From: Saccharina japonica
Lineage: Eukaryota > Sar > Phaeophyceae > Laminariales > Laminariaceae
Direction: 5' to 3'
Length of the DNA: 64,000 bases
NCBI GenBank assembly: GCA_008828725.1
Contig: MEHQ01000337.1
Coordinates: forward strand, 767,300 to 831,299
The notes below the pieces were generated by a model. It saw only the letters and a program-made list of their open reading frames with translations, had not been told where the DNA came from and ran no database searches. The translations under genes were made by a program, and so were the position numbers. Every line of letters starts with the position of its first letter. The stretch's first letter is position 1. Of the stretch, positions 20,870 through 31,645 are shown one piece after another.

Positions 20870-21850
20870 TTGTAAGTGGAAGTGGGGAGAAGATGAATTG
20901 CCGATCGTAGACCAATATAGGTACCTTGGCGTAGAGAAATAAAAATATTGCTCATGATATGCACACATAACTAAAGTAATAGGCAAGGGTAAGGCACACA
21001 CACGTATATCATGGTATGCAAGATGGAAGCAGTCCTAACAGGCTCGCACCTTGATACTAGAATTAAGAGATGTATACTGATGAGTGTTATTGTACCAAAG
21101 CTAGAATATGCAGGAGAAGTATGGGAAGGGGACGCGAAGCTCGTAAAACAGCTGGAAACAGTACAGATGACAGCAGCCAAAAAAGTACTAGGATGCTCAA
21201 GTACGACGAGTAATACAGCAGCAGTATTGATAGCAGAACTGGGAATGTACCCATTTAAGACAAATAACGACGTGCGTGCGTAGTAAGTTGAAATGCCAAT
21301 ATAAAGTAAAGAACATGCCAAATAAGAGGTTGCCAGCCATAGCTGATCAAGCTGTATGGGAGAAAATAACCAAAGGGCGAGCTGGAATAAGGTGGGGTAG
21401 CGTAGTCGAGAAAGTATGGAAGGGTATAGGAAACCAAAAAGCGATGCTGGCCATATAGATAAATTTAGCGGATACAAGACAGGAGTAAAAGAAAGGATAT
21501 ATATAAGGGAAAGACTAGCGCTAAGAAATAAGGTGAAAGGGGGAGAATACTTAGAGATATACGGGGGATTGAGAGAAGGAATATAAATTAAAGGCTATCT
21601 GCACGTCCCAATGGACCTTGCGAAAAAGCTGAAATTGCGATTTCGTGTAGGGGACCTGGACCTGCCAGAAAGAAGAAGGAGGTATACCAGTAGCCGGGAG
21701 GAGGAGGAAGTACATGCACAGATGTGCCCATGTGGCATAGCTATATAAAGTATAATTCACATAGTGGGAGAATGTGAAAGGTACAAGGAGGAAAGGGATG
21801 TGTTAGAGGAGGAGATACTAAAAATAGACTAGTGAGCGTGACATGGAGCA
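20870..21850 (+). pseudogene. Non-LTR retrotransposon (LINE) C-terminal remnant
   Basis: Frames in order carry the typical end of a LINE reverse transcriptase: W....ELPIVDQYRYLGVEK, then IKRCILMSVIVPKLEYAGEV W (21,062-21,124) with KLV.QLETVQ..AAKKVLG (the P.L.Y..EVW...LE..Q...ILG motif), then AELGMYPF. Downstream another frame has KLKLRFRVGDLDLPERRRRY, then CPCG and HIVGECERYKEER, a cysteine/histidine zinc-binding tail. Several stops and frameshifts show it is dead. The catalytic FADD region is not present in this copy. Confidence 0.75.
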
Positions 21851-22176
21851 GTTTCGTACGAAAAATAGTAGCGAGAAAACAATCGCTATCTTAAGAGATA
21901 GATGGTGGCCACAGGCGGGGCAACAGGAAGGAAGGGGATAAGATTAAGATTAGCAAAAACATTATTTTGTAATACGTATATGGAAACAACGTAATGAGCG
22001 CCCAAGTGTTGGAGGTGTCTCTATTAGGAGTAGGAACGGTGCTCCGTCTCGAAAAGGGTGCGTGGTCAACGGTCAAATGACTAAGGCAAGCAACAAATGA
22101 GTACGCCCCCCCGTCGAAAAACAAACTATTTACAAATATTTTTTGTTTTGGTTTGCTTCCAGGGTATATCGGTGTA

Positions 22177-22330
22177 CCTAATAAGAAACAGGCTAATAAT
22201 AAAGCTAGGTTGGATTCAGAGGAACATATTAAATCCGGGAGTCTTTATATTAAAATTAGTGTAGAAGGCACCATCTCTCGAGGAAGAAATCCAGCCTGGA
22301 CCAGATTTCCTGTTCCGGATTAGGTGCCTG
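22177..22330 (+). mobile_element. Mariner-like MITE I, copy 3
   Basis: Starts CCTAATAAGAAACAGG and ends GGATTAGGTGCCTG, flanked by TA on both sides. The empty site in K copy 1 (CGGTGTACGAGTATGTG near 11,250) confirms the insertion and its TA duplication. Confidence 0.8.
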
Positions 22331-23230
22331 TACTATATGTGATTTGTGTGCCAGTACAATATCAGAGAGGTGCAAACCCTCACATCGAGTCAAATAACGT
22401 AACATGACACCACATCCCTCGTGCGACATATCATACCTGGCATGGTTGTCTTGTTTTGCTACTCGATCGAGGCTTGGTGGTACACTGCATGGTCAACATG
22501 TGCTTAACGGGCATACCATACTGCCAGGTTTTTCACTCGCACTTCAGCGTATAGTCTTTTACCGTTTCAAGGCTTAGACAAGGCATTCCATGATGCATGA
22601 TTTAAGTGTCGAGCACTGTTCGCGATCTCCCCGACAGTGGCGTACAGGACATGTACAGAAGCAGGTGGGAACGTAAGGTGTCAATGGCACCAGGCGCGGT
22701 CAGCGGTTCGTTTCCCTGATGAACTCTCGTTGCAAGGGTATACACAGGTGTGGAAGATACCTGGGGTCTATATATTAATCTGCTTGCCGATCCCACGGCT
22801 CTCTTCGGGGCCTTCTGGTCCACCTTCGAGCATAGCTCCTATATACCGCCCACTACTGCTGTGCTGCAGTCGCTGTCACGACGTAGCTGCGGCCTATAGG
22901 TTGCAGCACCACCCAGGAGTATTGTAGTACCCTGGAAGGCCTTGTATCAAGCATGGGGGGGACGGATCTCTAACGTCCCCTGTGTTCAGTTTTACAAGCA
23001 GGGAGGGGGGTGGCTCTCTACCGTCCCCTGTATTCAGTTTTACAAGCAGTGGGGGGGGGGACGGCTCTCTACCGTCTCCTGTGTTCAGTTTTATATGTTT
23101 ATTGTTCAGGCGTAGAGGGAGAGGGGACGGTGTCAGGTACCCCCCCGCCTGTCGAGAGGGTCGAAGTTGAATAATTCGACGTGATGTGTCGAAAGTTTGT
23201 TTTTCGGCCGCCCTTGTGGATGGGGTGTGT

Positions 23231-24139
23231 TTATCGTGCGTACTACGGATTATGCGTTTACTACTTGTTTGTTTTTGATACAAAATATTATATCTAAAGT
23301 CTTGTATATAGAAACATTCGTGATATATCAAACAGCAGCACGACCGAATAAGCAAGGTTGTCCCGGAGCTTGACAACTTCTAAGAAGAAACGTCAAAAGC
23401 CCCATTATAACCTTCCGGCACGTCATAAGTCACATCACAACCTTCCGGCAGTGTTGCTCGTACCGTTCGGGAACACGTGCGACCAGTACAACTGACAATT
23501 ATGTTGGGTAAGTAAGTGCTACTACCTATACCTTCTCTGCTAGCCGAAGTCAACAAAAAAAAACGGCACCCCGTTCGCCCGTACGGTCATTACGTACAAT
23601 AGTATACCAGCCAGTCGGGATGGTGCTTCTAGATTGCCTTCGTGAGATATACAGAAGCTGTGGTTCTCGCTATGCAGAAGTAATAAACGCAGGGACGTAT
23701 AAAAGGGTTGACATTGAGTCTACTAGTAAGTACGCGTTAATAATCTCCTATTCGCGGCTTTTGCTGTGATGTCACCTTTGACCTATAGTAGGGTCATAAA
23801 GACTACCAGTATTATATAGGATTTAGAGTGGCGTTCCGCGCTGAGCACAAATGCTTATTACTACTAGTAGTAGTAGCTGTAGATATTAAAAAAGATGAAA
23901 ACTCATCCTGGAATTATTAACTCCCTGTTTCTTACTAGCATGCAGCAGAGCAGAGCGCTACGTAGTACGCACTCACAGGCCCCTGCTATGTCACACAGAT
24001 AGCATACCGAAGGAATGTCCTAATAAAACTACAATCATATGTATGTACAAGGTTCCCCTCCGGGACGTGCCTGGGGGAGTGGCGCAAGGGCGAATCGAAA
24101 ACCTACTATTAATATCAAAACAACAGCATGCGATATTGT
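23231..24139. other. No gene seen
   Basis: AT-moderate sequence with short frames. CAGCAGAGCAGAGCGCTACG and ACAGGCCCCTG.TAT near 23,942-23,998 also occur at 19,362-19,412, so a small dispersed repeat is present. Confidence 0.5.
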
Positions 24140-24350
24140 NGGGGTTCTCTCTACCGTCCGCTGTGTTCAGTTTTATATAGTATTGTTCAGGCGTAAAAGG
24201 GAAGTTGAATAATTCGACGTGGTATGTCGAAAAACAATGTTTCGACCACCCTTGAACCACACTAAAACGCATCTACTGAAATATTCCCCGAGTTCCACCA
24301 GGGAGGGAGAAAGACAGAAGTGCGAAGATAATAAATGAGATGAAAAAAAT
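24140..24350. repeat. Fragments of K and J
   Basis: 24,145-24,255 matches the K tail (CTCTACCGTC.GCTGTGTTCA, GTTGAATAATTCGACGTG). 24,287-24,350 matches J in minus orientation (GGGAGGGAGAAAGACAGAAG). One ambiguous base lies at 24,140. Confidence 0.6.
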
Positions 24351-24479
24351 GAATAAATAAACATATACTTCGTATATGTACGTTATCCTAGATATGAACT
24401 CACCGATGGGGTGAGGGCTAGATATCTCCTACATACTATAATCAAGTGATTATCATGAACTCAGGAAATAAAGGCTGTC

Positions 24480-24717
24480 GCCTCTCTACCGAAATACCGT
24501 TGCACGGGTCACGCCCAGCAACGAGGGCGCGTGGGGCTGCCGAGCCTCCATCGAAGTCGCTTCGTCGTCGCTGGCTCCCTGTCGCGTTGAGGTTGACGCA
24601 CCGACCGGCCGTGGGACACTCTGTTGTGTGCTTTCTTCGCACTGAGCCGTTCTTTCTCTCTTCCCGCCGACATCTAGCACACCCAGTGTCCGTGACGGTT
24701 TGTTATCCTTTCATGTA
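24480..24717 (-). repeat. Second exon-like module joined to QM fragment
   Basis: Inverted partner of about 10,520-10,640 (see there). Minus-strand frame reads CVNLNATGSQRRRSDFDGGS AAPRALV. The QM piece at 24,645-24,717 (plus) includes CGACATCTAGCACACCCAGT and is cut by element I. Confidence 0.5.
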
Positions 24718-24909
24718 CAGGACACCTATTCATATTAATAGTAAGAAGCAGGAAATCTGACCCAAAGGCTAGATTTTTTGTTCGAGAGAGGGTGTTTTCC
24801 ACACTAATAATTTCAAGATCACGACTCTCTAATTTCTTAGTTTCCTTTTTATAACATCCAGCCTGGCCTTCTTGTTAGCGTGTTTCATTTTACAGTATAT
24901 AGGTGTCAT
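24718..24909 (+). mobile_element. Mariner-like MITE I, copy 4
   Basis: Left end TA-CAGGACACCTATTCA; interior matches copies 1 and 5 (TTTCAAGATCACGACTC). The right end is diverged. Confidence 0.65.
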
Positions 24910-25630
24910 AAACTGCCTGTATCTAGTATATAATGTGATATGTGTTGGGTAAACACGTGCCTCGGGTTGACTCCCTCACGGGGAGGAGAGGGTTGGTCAC
25001 GGGACGAGAAGACGTAGAAAATGTGTATTACTTCCACCTCCGGAGAGGATGCTGGGAGGTGAGGTGGGACAAAAAAAGGAAGACTCCAAGGGCGAGAAAC
25101 TAGAGGTAGAAATGCTCAGGTAGGGCACGCTGCCCGAGTCTTGTTGCTGTTGTTGTCTTCACAATTAAGGCACCCGGGGTATCCGCGCCATCTCTGTCGC
25201 GTCTCTCTACAAAACCAGTGACGTTATCCCAACAGAGCCAACACAAACATTCAGGGAAAAAACGAAATAGGTGTCAACAAAAACAATGTTTGTCCGTGCG
25301 CCACGGGTCGATGTCGTCCGTATGCTCCGTTGCCGCTGCTCCGGCGCGCTGCTCCGGTGCCGCTCTGACCAGTCCTAGCACGACCACACTCGATCCGCTC
25401 CGTCCGTACACGCTCTCGTTGCTGTCCTTCCGAGTTCCAAAAATACCACAAAATACTTTTACTTACGTGGCTATACCATAAATACATAATACTATTAATA
25501 ATACTGGCTCTATCTTATGGTATCACAAATTCGTATTCCTATACGTACGTATGAGAACATCCAATGCCTACCGACCCATGAAAAACGGTATTTCACCGTT
25601 ATACGTATATACCACACAAAATTACACAGA
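24910..25630. other. No gene seen
   Basis: Short frames on both strands, including a minus frame of 78 codons near 25,251-25,487, without recognisable content. Confidence 0.5.
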
Positions 25631-25631
25631 T

Positions 25632-25945
25632 GCGAGTATGCTCGATACTCCGAGCATACTCGGAGTATCGAGTATTTTTCGTACTCCGAGTACTGAGAGT
25701 ATTAGAGTACTGGTGGCCTAAATACTCGGAGTACTTGGAGTATGAGCAGTACTGAAGGCCCAAATACCCCGAGTACGGGGAGTATGAGCAGTACTTATAC
25801 TCGAGTACAAGCAGTACTCGAAGTACCTACATCTAAATTACTCGGAGTACTCCCGAGTATCGAGAGTATTGATCACCGAAATACTGCGAGTACACAAAGT
25901 ACCTGGAGTAATTTGTTCTCTAAAATACTCTAATTATACTCGCAG
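25632..25945. repeat. GAGTA/TACTC palindrome array, copy 1
   Basis: Degenerate units built on the 11-bp palindrome TACTCCGAGTA with further AGTAC words. The array and its flank (GGTAATGGAAGCATCTGTG) recur about 435 bp downstream. Confidence 0.85.
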
Positions 25946-26064
25946 GTAATGGAAGCATCTGTGAATTTTGAAATGCTATAAACGCCAGTGACATGCTCCC
26001 AGAACCTGGGAGGAATGACGGCCGAGTCTTCAATATGATGCAAAGATGCTCCTAACGTACTTCA

Positions 26065-26390
26065 CACTCCGAGTATACTCCGAGTATCGAGTACATTTCG
26101 TACTCCGAGTACTTAGAGTATTGGAGTACTGGCGGCCTTATTACTCGGAGTAGTTGGGAGTATGAGCAGTACTGAAGCCCCAAATAGTCGGAGTACAAGG
26201 AGTACCCGCCGTATCGGACCCCGAAATACTCCGAGTACAAGCAGTATCGAGAGTATTCATAACCGAAATACTCCGAGTACGAGTAGTATCCCGGAATATC
26301 GAATCCGACATACTCCGAGTACACGAAGTACCTGAAGTGTATGTTATCTCAAATACTCTATACTTTACTCCAAGGTACTCGGAGCATCTG
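26065..26390. repeat. GAGTA/TACTC palindrome array, copy 2, 42-bp units
   Basis: The clearest units are 42 bp: CCGAAATACTCCGAGTAC plus variable AGTA words, repeated near 26,221, 26,263 and 26,305. Because 42 is divisible by three, a 90-codon minus frame of 14-residue Tyr-rich repeats (YSEYFG.) stays open; I do not call it a gene. Confidence 0.85.
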
Positions 26391-26419
26391 TGCAAGATTA
26401 CTCACATTCATTCATGGGC

Positions 26420-26790
26420 ATTGGTACGTATTGTACCACACACAACGATACGGGAACGTGGGCCCGTGGAACGCCCGCCAAATAGAGAAGATCATATGTG
26501 TATGTATGTACAAGGGCTCCGCTCCGCGGGCGGCTGACGCCGCCCGCTACGCTCGCGCAAGGAAAGGGGCAGAAGAGGCCCATGATGTATTATAGTGCAA
26601 GCAAAAGCACCGACTTGAAAATGCCAAGAGGTTCATGGTAAGAGGTTGGTTCATGGTGCACAGGGAAGAAACGGCGGACTTGACATGCACGCAAAACATG
26701 CTCGGGATGCACACTAGCTCCATGCTCCAGGACAACAAAGAAGCTGCATGATCGAAAGAGAAAGCACAGCAACACGGCTCACAGCACGGC
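26420..26790 (+). repeat. Dispersed repeat N, copy 1
   Basis: About 280 bp shared with 36,945-37,215 in direct orientation. It includes CAAGGGCTCCGCTCCGCGGG, GCACCGACTTGAAAATGCCA and CGGCGGACTTGACATGCA. A GGGCGGCTGACGCCGCCC inverted repeat lies at the start. No conserved reading frame is evident. Confidence 0.75.
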
Positions 26791-27834
26791 GCTGCGCTGC
26801 CTGCTGTGGTGTGTGTGATTTGTGCCTTCGTGAGTTTGTGTGGTAGTGCAACAACAACGAACGGTGGTATTACTTCGTACTTTGTATGTGATGTATGAAA
26901 GAAAAAGCACAGCACAGCTCGGTCGTCAAGTTGTGAAGTACGAAAAACAGGAAATCAACAAAACTGAGAAAGAAGAAAGACGTACACACTATTTGTACGT
27001 ACGTACATACGAGTATACTCGTACGTACTCGTACTCGAAAAAAAGAAAAACAAATCCATCGGACCCATTGCGCCGCAAAAAACAAAAAAACGTTTTGACG
27101 TCTTTCGCGTTCTGTCAGCCTTGATGCTCCCCGTCCCTCCGCGATCACGTCGCCATCGATTCGGTCCGGGTCAAGCTCTACTGCCTCTCTGCCCCAGTGA
27201 GCCCCGTGGCCCGCCTCGCATGGAGCCCGGTGCTCACCGTGGCCCTCGTTCGCCCGCTCCATCATGATGGTGTTCAAACTGCCGGGGTTTCTCTTTAAAT
27301 CCTATTTGTTCCGATAAATAAGCAACGCTTGAATTTTATTTTACACGACCAAACGACCCTTATATTGTCGGACATGCTGCAGCAGCAACGCAGACAAAGC
27401 GCCTTCATGCTTCCCTCGTGTCTCGGTGGACACGCCACGCCTAGCCACGAAAAAGGCGACGGCGCTCCTTCTGACCCCCCCTCTACTGGCCAGCGCCCTC
27501 CCATACCCGCGATGGCGCCGGGCTCGCCCGCGCTGCCGTGCTGTCTGGGCACACACACGAACCCAAAACTGAAAGAGGAAGAAGCCTCTCGCCAACTAAA
27601 GTATATAGGGAACAGAGAGAGAGAATGAGCAAGTAATGAACGGAGGCGGTGTTCGAAGTGGGAGCTCTGAGAGTGCAGGGATGAGGGATCCCTGGGCGAG
27701 ATATCTGTAAGTGTGTCTATATATGATACGAGGTATAGAGCAATGCCCAAGAGAATATCCCAGCCACTCCAAACCTAAATAGATGCAATAATCTTCCATG
27801 TATCATACGACAGCAGTGATGACATTATATTCTC
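26791..27834. other. No confident gene
   Basis: A minus frame near 27,277-27,128 (MMERANEGHGEHRAPCEAGH) and a plus frame at 27,329-27,628 are GC-rich and could be exons, but no domain or splice pairing is recognised. A TACGAGTATACTCGTA palindrome lies near 27,008. Confidence 0.4.
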
Positions 27835-28028
27835 ACACTTTTTTTTCCATCCCATTTATTATCTTCGCCCTTCCTTTCTCTCTCCCTCTTTAGTCGTAAC
27901 TCAGATTCGGGGTCACTAAGTAGGCCCTTCTCCCCCCTCCCCACTACGGTACTTGCCTTGCATTGTTATCGCGAGAAGATTTCAGCACTCTCTTCCCTCG
28001 TCGACTTGCGTCGGATTCAGCCTACGCA
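27835..28028 (+). repeat. Dispersed repeat J, copy 4
   Basis: Matches J from CCCATTTATTATCTTCGC through TCGTAACTCAGATTCGGGGT to TCGTCGACTTGCGTCGGATT. Confidence 0.65.
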
Positions 28029-28087
28029 TGCCACGAAGGCGCTCTCAGCAATTGGTTCCTTTTTATTTTTTCAAATAAAGTAAAAAT

Positions 28088-28170
28088 CTCACCACGGTGG
28101 GATTCGAACTTGGGTACCAATGCCAGTAGTCTTTGAAGCTGACCACTACTAATAGTCTACCGGGGCAACC
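28088..28170 (-). repeat. tRNA-like sequence (SINE head or tRNA pseudogene)
   Basis: Minus strand has an A-box-like TAGACTATTAGTAGTGGTCA, and 33 bases later a canonical B-box GTTCGAATCCC followed by ACCGTGGTGAG. Spacing fits a tRNA, but no clean cloverleaf or anticodon arm can be drawn with confidence. Confidence 0.4.
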
Positions 28171-28183
28171 GGCTAATTCTCTA

Positions 28184-28209
28184 CGACCCTCCAAATTATT
28201 TTGGAGGGT
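28184..28209. repeat. Perfect hairpin GACCCTCCAAA/TTTGGAGGGTC
   Basis: 11-bp stem with a 4-base TTAT loop, immediately upstream of the hAT-like element. Function unknown. Confidence 0.6.
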
Positions 28210-28524
28210 CATAATAGCCCATAGCAGGGCATTAATTAGTGGCTCGGCGTCTGTTGCAAATTTTGCGATCTATGCGCGAATATACGCCTCAAAACTAACT
28301 AAAAACCATCTTAATTTATCGGCTACGGGAATAGCAAAAGGTGCCTAATTTTTGTTTTCGACTATGGCGAATAGGACAAGAGGCCTAAAAGATGTTCAAT
28401 TACGACTAATTATCAAGAAAAAAAGACCCCCAAAAGTGTTTCTCGCCTTCGGTGAGAAAAAAAGGTGCAACATAATGTTTCGCCTGTTGCGCGCCCAAAA
28501 ACGCGTGTTGCGCTGCGCGCAACC

Positions 28525-29193
28525 TATTGGACCTTATCCTTGTTGGCAAGTCATATTTTGTCGTCACTCGATAACACGGAGTAATAATCAGTAGTATGCA
28601 TAGTTTATTATGCTCAAGAGTTGGATCCTCGAAATATCGAGTAGTGGTCAATCATACTGTAGTTCATTATGAATCAAGCCAGTAAAGGTATGCAGGACAA
28701 GTTATCTGTTATCTTACCTGGTGTCTACCGTACTATATCGTAAGTGGTTCAGTTGCTCAGTATCCACGTGTATGTATTACCGTATATAGACTGCGTACTG
28801 CGTACAAAATCGGTCACGATTGTTGTTGCGTTGTCTTACGTATGGGTGTCGTACGAAGTACATGCTGCTCTTGTGAGATGCAAACTATCGTAGCGAGGGC
28901 ATGTTGATGTTTGCGATCCTCAAGATCATCAAGGGAGCAGGAGCGTTTGCACGCCCACCCTCTCACTCTTCTTTTGCTTATGACCTTCAGCTTCGCGTTT
29001 GAGCACATAAATTAATCAACATTGTTCGCCTGGAGTCTTCTCTTTTATTGAAGCGTTCATACAAGTTTGCCTAACAGCGACTTAAGCGTTCACCCTCAAA
29101 TGTAGGTTGTGTCTTGACTGGTTATCAGCAAGCGAGCCTACAGCGTACACACCAGCTACGAGCTGGTACAGACGCTACACCGCATCTTTTTTA
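28525..29193 (+). repeat. 5' LTR of the Copia-like element
   Basis: 669 bp, closely similar to the 3' LTR. It contains the shared stretch TCGTCACTCGATAACACGGA and a 64-codon minus frame present in both LTRs. It lacks about 80 bp (near 31,860 and 31,905-31,975) present in the 3' LTR. Confidence 0.85.
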
Positions 29194-29207
29194 GGTTATG
29201 AGCCTCG
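29194..29207 (+). promoter_or_regulatory. Primer-binding site, initiator tRNA-Met half-molecule type
   Basis: GGTTATGAGCCTCG directly abuts the LTR. It resembles the copia PBS (GGTTATGGGCCC...), which pairs with the middle of initiator tRNA-Met and not with the CCA end. The first 11 bases match the complement of GGCTCATAACC around a CAT anticodon. Confidence 0.65.
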
Positions 29208-29496
29208 AATAAACGCGTGAACGTGGTAGCGACGGAGACACATCGGAGGTCAAGATCTCACCACCCCGGCTACAACGACTGGCTTCATTCTTCGAAGATT
29301 TGACCCTCGACGTTTAAGCACGACAAGAGCAGAGCTGCGGGTCTCGAGGTACGTATAGTACAAGACTACGCCAGGGGACCCCGAGCTGCTGCTTCCGCTA
29401 CGAGCTTCACGAGAGAGCTGCGTCGTCGTCAAGCTGCTGTGATCGGCGAGCGACTACAACATCGTACGAGTACACCGTCGGTAGACTTCTGCGAAC

Positions 29497-30590
29497 ATGC
29501 ACAACATGACGAGCAACAACACCAACAGCAATCTGATGAACGCGGTACGAGGGATCAAGCCCTACGCTGGAAAGAAGCCAGAAGACTTCGCCGAATGGCA
29601 CAGGAAGGCTGACCTCATCATCAGTATGCAGCGCCCTGACATATTTGCGGTCATGGAAGGTCAAGCTAGGCCCACGGAAGAAACGGACCAAGCCCAAGAC
29701 ACTGCACCGCTGCTGACTCCGGGTCTGGTTTACACTGCTGGAGGGACCCTACTGCAACGCCAAGCTGGGTTCGACCGCGCCAACCAAGACCTATATGCAA
29801 TCCTGTACTTGGTCCCCGACACGACAGCGGCTCTCCTCGTGGCTATTCATGCATACGACGAGCGTGGGACCCGCGGCGACGGGCAGAAGGTGATGAAGGA
29901 GCTGGGAGCAAAGTACCTCCGGGTTACGAACGAGACAGTCCGCGCCTTGCAGGCAGCACTTGCAGCTACGGCCATGGAGCCGGACCAAGATCCCGATCAC
30001 TACATTATGCAGGCTACACGTCTCCGCAGCCGACTGGCCGCGGTCATTGAACCTGTCACCGATCGTTACTTCACCGACATCATAGTCCAAGGGCTGCCGG
30101 AGAGCTACCGCGACATCAAACTGACCACCTACAAGGACCCGGATTCGATCTGTCAAATATCCAGACTACGATGAGGCATTTTTACCTGGACGGGCTGTCG
30201 AGGAAAATGACAGGGAAAATCGCTGGGCGTGGAACCATCATGACAGCAGTAGCAGCATCATCATCGGATCCTAGCTCCGGCGTAGTCTGCCACAACTGTG
30301 GAAATGATGGACACTACAAGAGCGGTTGCGTAGTGCCGGGAAAGCTGTACGGAAAGGGCAAGAAGCCTGCTGCAGGACCAAACAACAGGGAGGCTGGAGG
30401 TGGAGCTGGGCAAAAGTGGTGCTCGGTACACAAGACAACGACACACTCTGACACAGAATGCTATGCGCAAGGAGCTGCACGCCCACAAACGACGAGCAGC
30501 ACGCACACGGCGGCTGCGGTGCGCGTCGACACCGACGAGTGGCCTACGGTAAAATTCGACGACGATTTTGACAAGGGCTTTCAATTATAG
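29497..30590 (+). pseudogene. Gag of the Copia-like retrotransposon, frameshifted
   Basis: The Gag nucleocapsid/capsid protein would package element RNA. The first frame (29,497-30,174, 225 codons) carries the N-terminal Copia Gag region (GIKPYAGKKPEDFAEWHRKA). The second (to 30,590) continues with MRHFYLDGLSRK, a CCHC zinc knuckle C-x2-C-x4-H-x4-C at 30,288-30,329, and a WCSVHKTTTHSDTEC motif. The two parts belong together but differ by a -1 shift near 30,142-30,150, in the conserved region before MRHFYLDGLSR. A lost base is the simplest reading; programmed frameshifting is less likely as no slippery heptamer is obvious. The start is the first ATG after the PBS leader. Confidence 0.85.
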
Positions 30591-30639
30591 CTCTTGCAAC
30601 TTAGCCACCGGATCATCACCCGGGGTCTACGAACAAGCT

Positions 30640-30708
30640 TGTCATCGACCGCTGGAGTATCATGTAAACACGGGGTCGTCGGAAATGACGGTTGACGAGA
30701 TCCTGTAA
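30640..30708 (+). pseudogene. Aspartic protease remnant with D to N change
   Basis: Downstream of Gag, the frame reads YHVNTGSSEMTVDEIL and then a stop at 30,706-30,708. Copia proteases have VDTG(A/S)S at this place; here the catalytic Asp codon is AAC (Asn) at 30,667-30,669. Nothing after this is recognisable as integrase or RT, so the polyprotein is lost. Confidence 0.6.
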
Positions 30709-31645
30709 ACAAGCGCTTGAGGTTGTCGGAAATATACCTCCCGAAATCGTCACAGCACTGTTCGCTGGGACTGTCAGGACTACAGGGTCACTAAAGAGGT
30801 ATCTTTCAAGACCAGGCCACCGCATCATCTACTATGTATTGGGATTGCCGGCGGAGAACGTCTGCTGGAATCACCACATCATCATCGCTGGACGTCATCG
30901 CCGTTTGGGATTGGACGGACATTTTTGCTCTTTGGATCGCTGGACCATCATCATATTCTGGATCACCAGGAGGGAAGGAGGGACATCTGCATCGCCCTGG
31001 TCGTAGCGACATGACGGCAAGATTTGTTTTTTGGTTTCGTAGAACGTAGCACCACACGCCTTCTTTGTAATGGGGGGACGGCAGAAGCGTGGTAAGCTGC
31101 TAGGCTATTTGTGCAACACTAGTACCATATATGTCTGTCTGGTAAATGTAAAGGGAGGCCAACACGACTTCCACGGTTCTTTGTGTGTGGCGTTTTATCG
31201 GTTTGCACGCTATTCCATGCGTCAAACCTGTCACATCAGTGGTAGGCCTATACGTTGCCAGGTTTCGCGTTGTAGTTTTTTGCGTTAGCTATAGAAGGAT
31301 TGATCACCCGTCAAAAGAAAAGCAGGAACGGATGATTTTGTTTCGACGTTGCAAAGGAGTAATGAAACTTAGTTGCGACGTAGCAATGGATTCTACTTCG
31401 TGAGTATGTATGCAGACAAGTACTTTAGACAAGTACATTTGAACCAAGTTATTGGATCCTCGTTGTTTGAATTCATGGCCTTTGCATGGGCACATAGTTG
31501 AAAACGAGTTGGAGTATTATTTTTGTTTTGGGCATGTAATGCAGGCGTAGAAAAGCGGGATGTCAGCGAGACGTCGTCTTATTTGCTGTGTTTGCCTGGG
31601 TTTGCCCGCATGTAACATGTTACGGGTTATCGTGTCGAGGGGTTG
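30709..31645 (+). other. Non-coding remainder of the Copia-like interior
   Basis: About 940 bp without recognisable integrase, RT or RNase H motifs in any frame. It ends in a purine-rich GTGTCGAGGGGTTG (31,632-31,645), probably the polypurine tract, just before the 3' LTR. Confidence 0.6.

Larger units (their letters stand above)
20773..23230 (+). repeat. Repeat K, copy 2, split by a LINE segment and element I
   Basis: GGATAGCATACACCTAACCC at 20,780 matches the K start at 11,160. The K match then stops and resumes near 22,125 (TTGCTTCCAGGGTATATCGG). Element I (22,177-22,330) sits in the resumed part at a site that is uninterrupted in copy 1. G-rich tandem units (TCTACCGTCCCCTGTGTTCA) lie near 22,960-23,100. 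Copy 1 could instead be an internal deletion of this longer element. Confidence 0.7.

Noticed and set aside
11153..23230. K copies as a pair of LTRs flanking a retrotransposon
   Set aside because: About 10 kb between them is filled with unrelated, independently delimited elements; no PBS, PPT or TSD pair is found.
28088..28170. Functional tRNA gene
   Set aside because: A- and B-box words are present, but acceptor and anticodon stems cannot be paired convincingly and no clear anticodon loop is seen.
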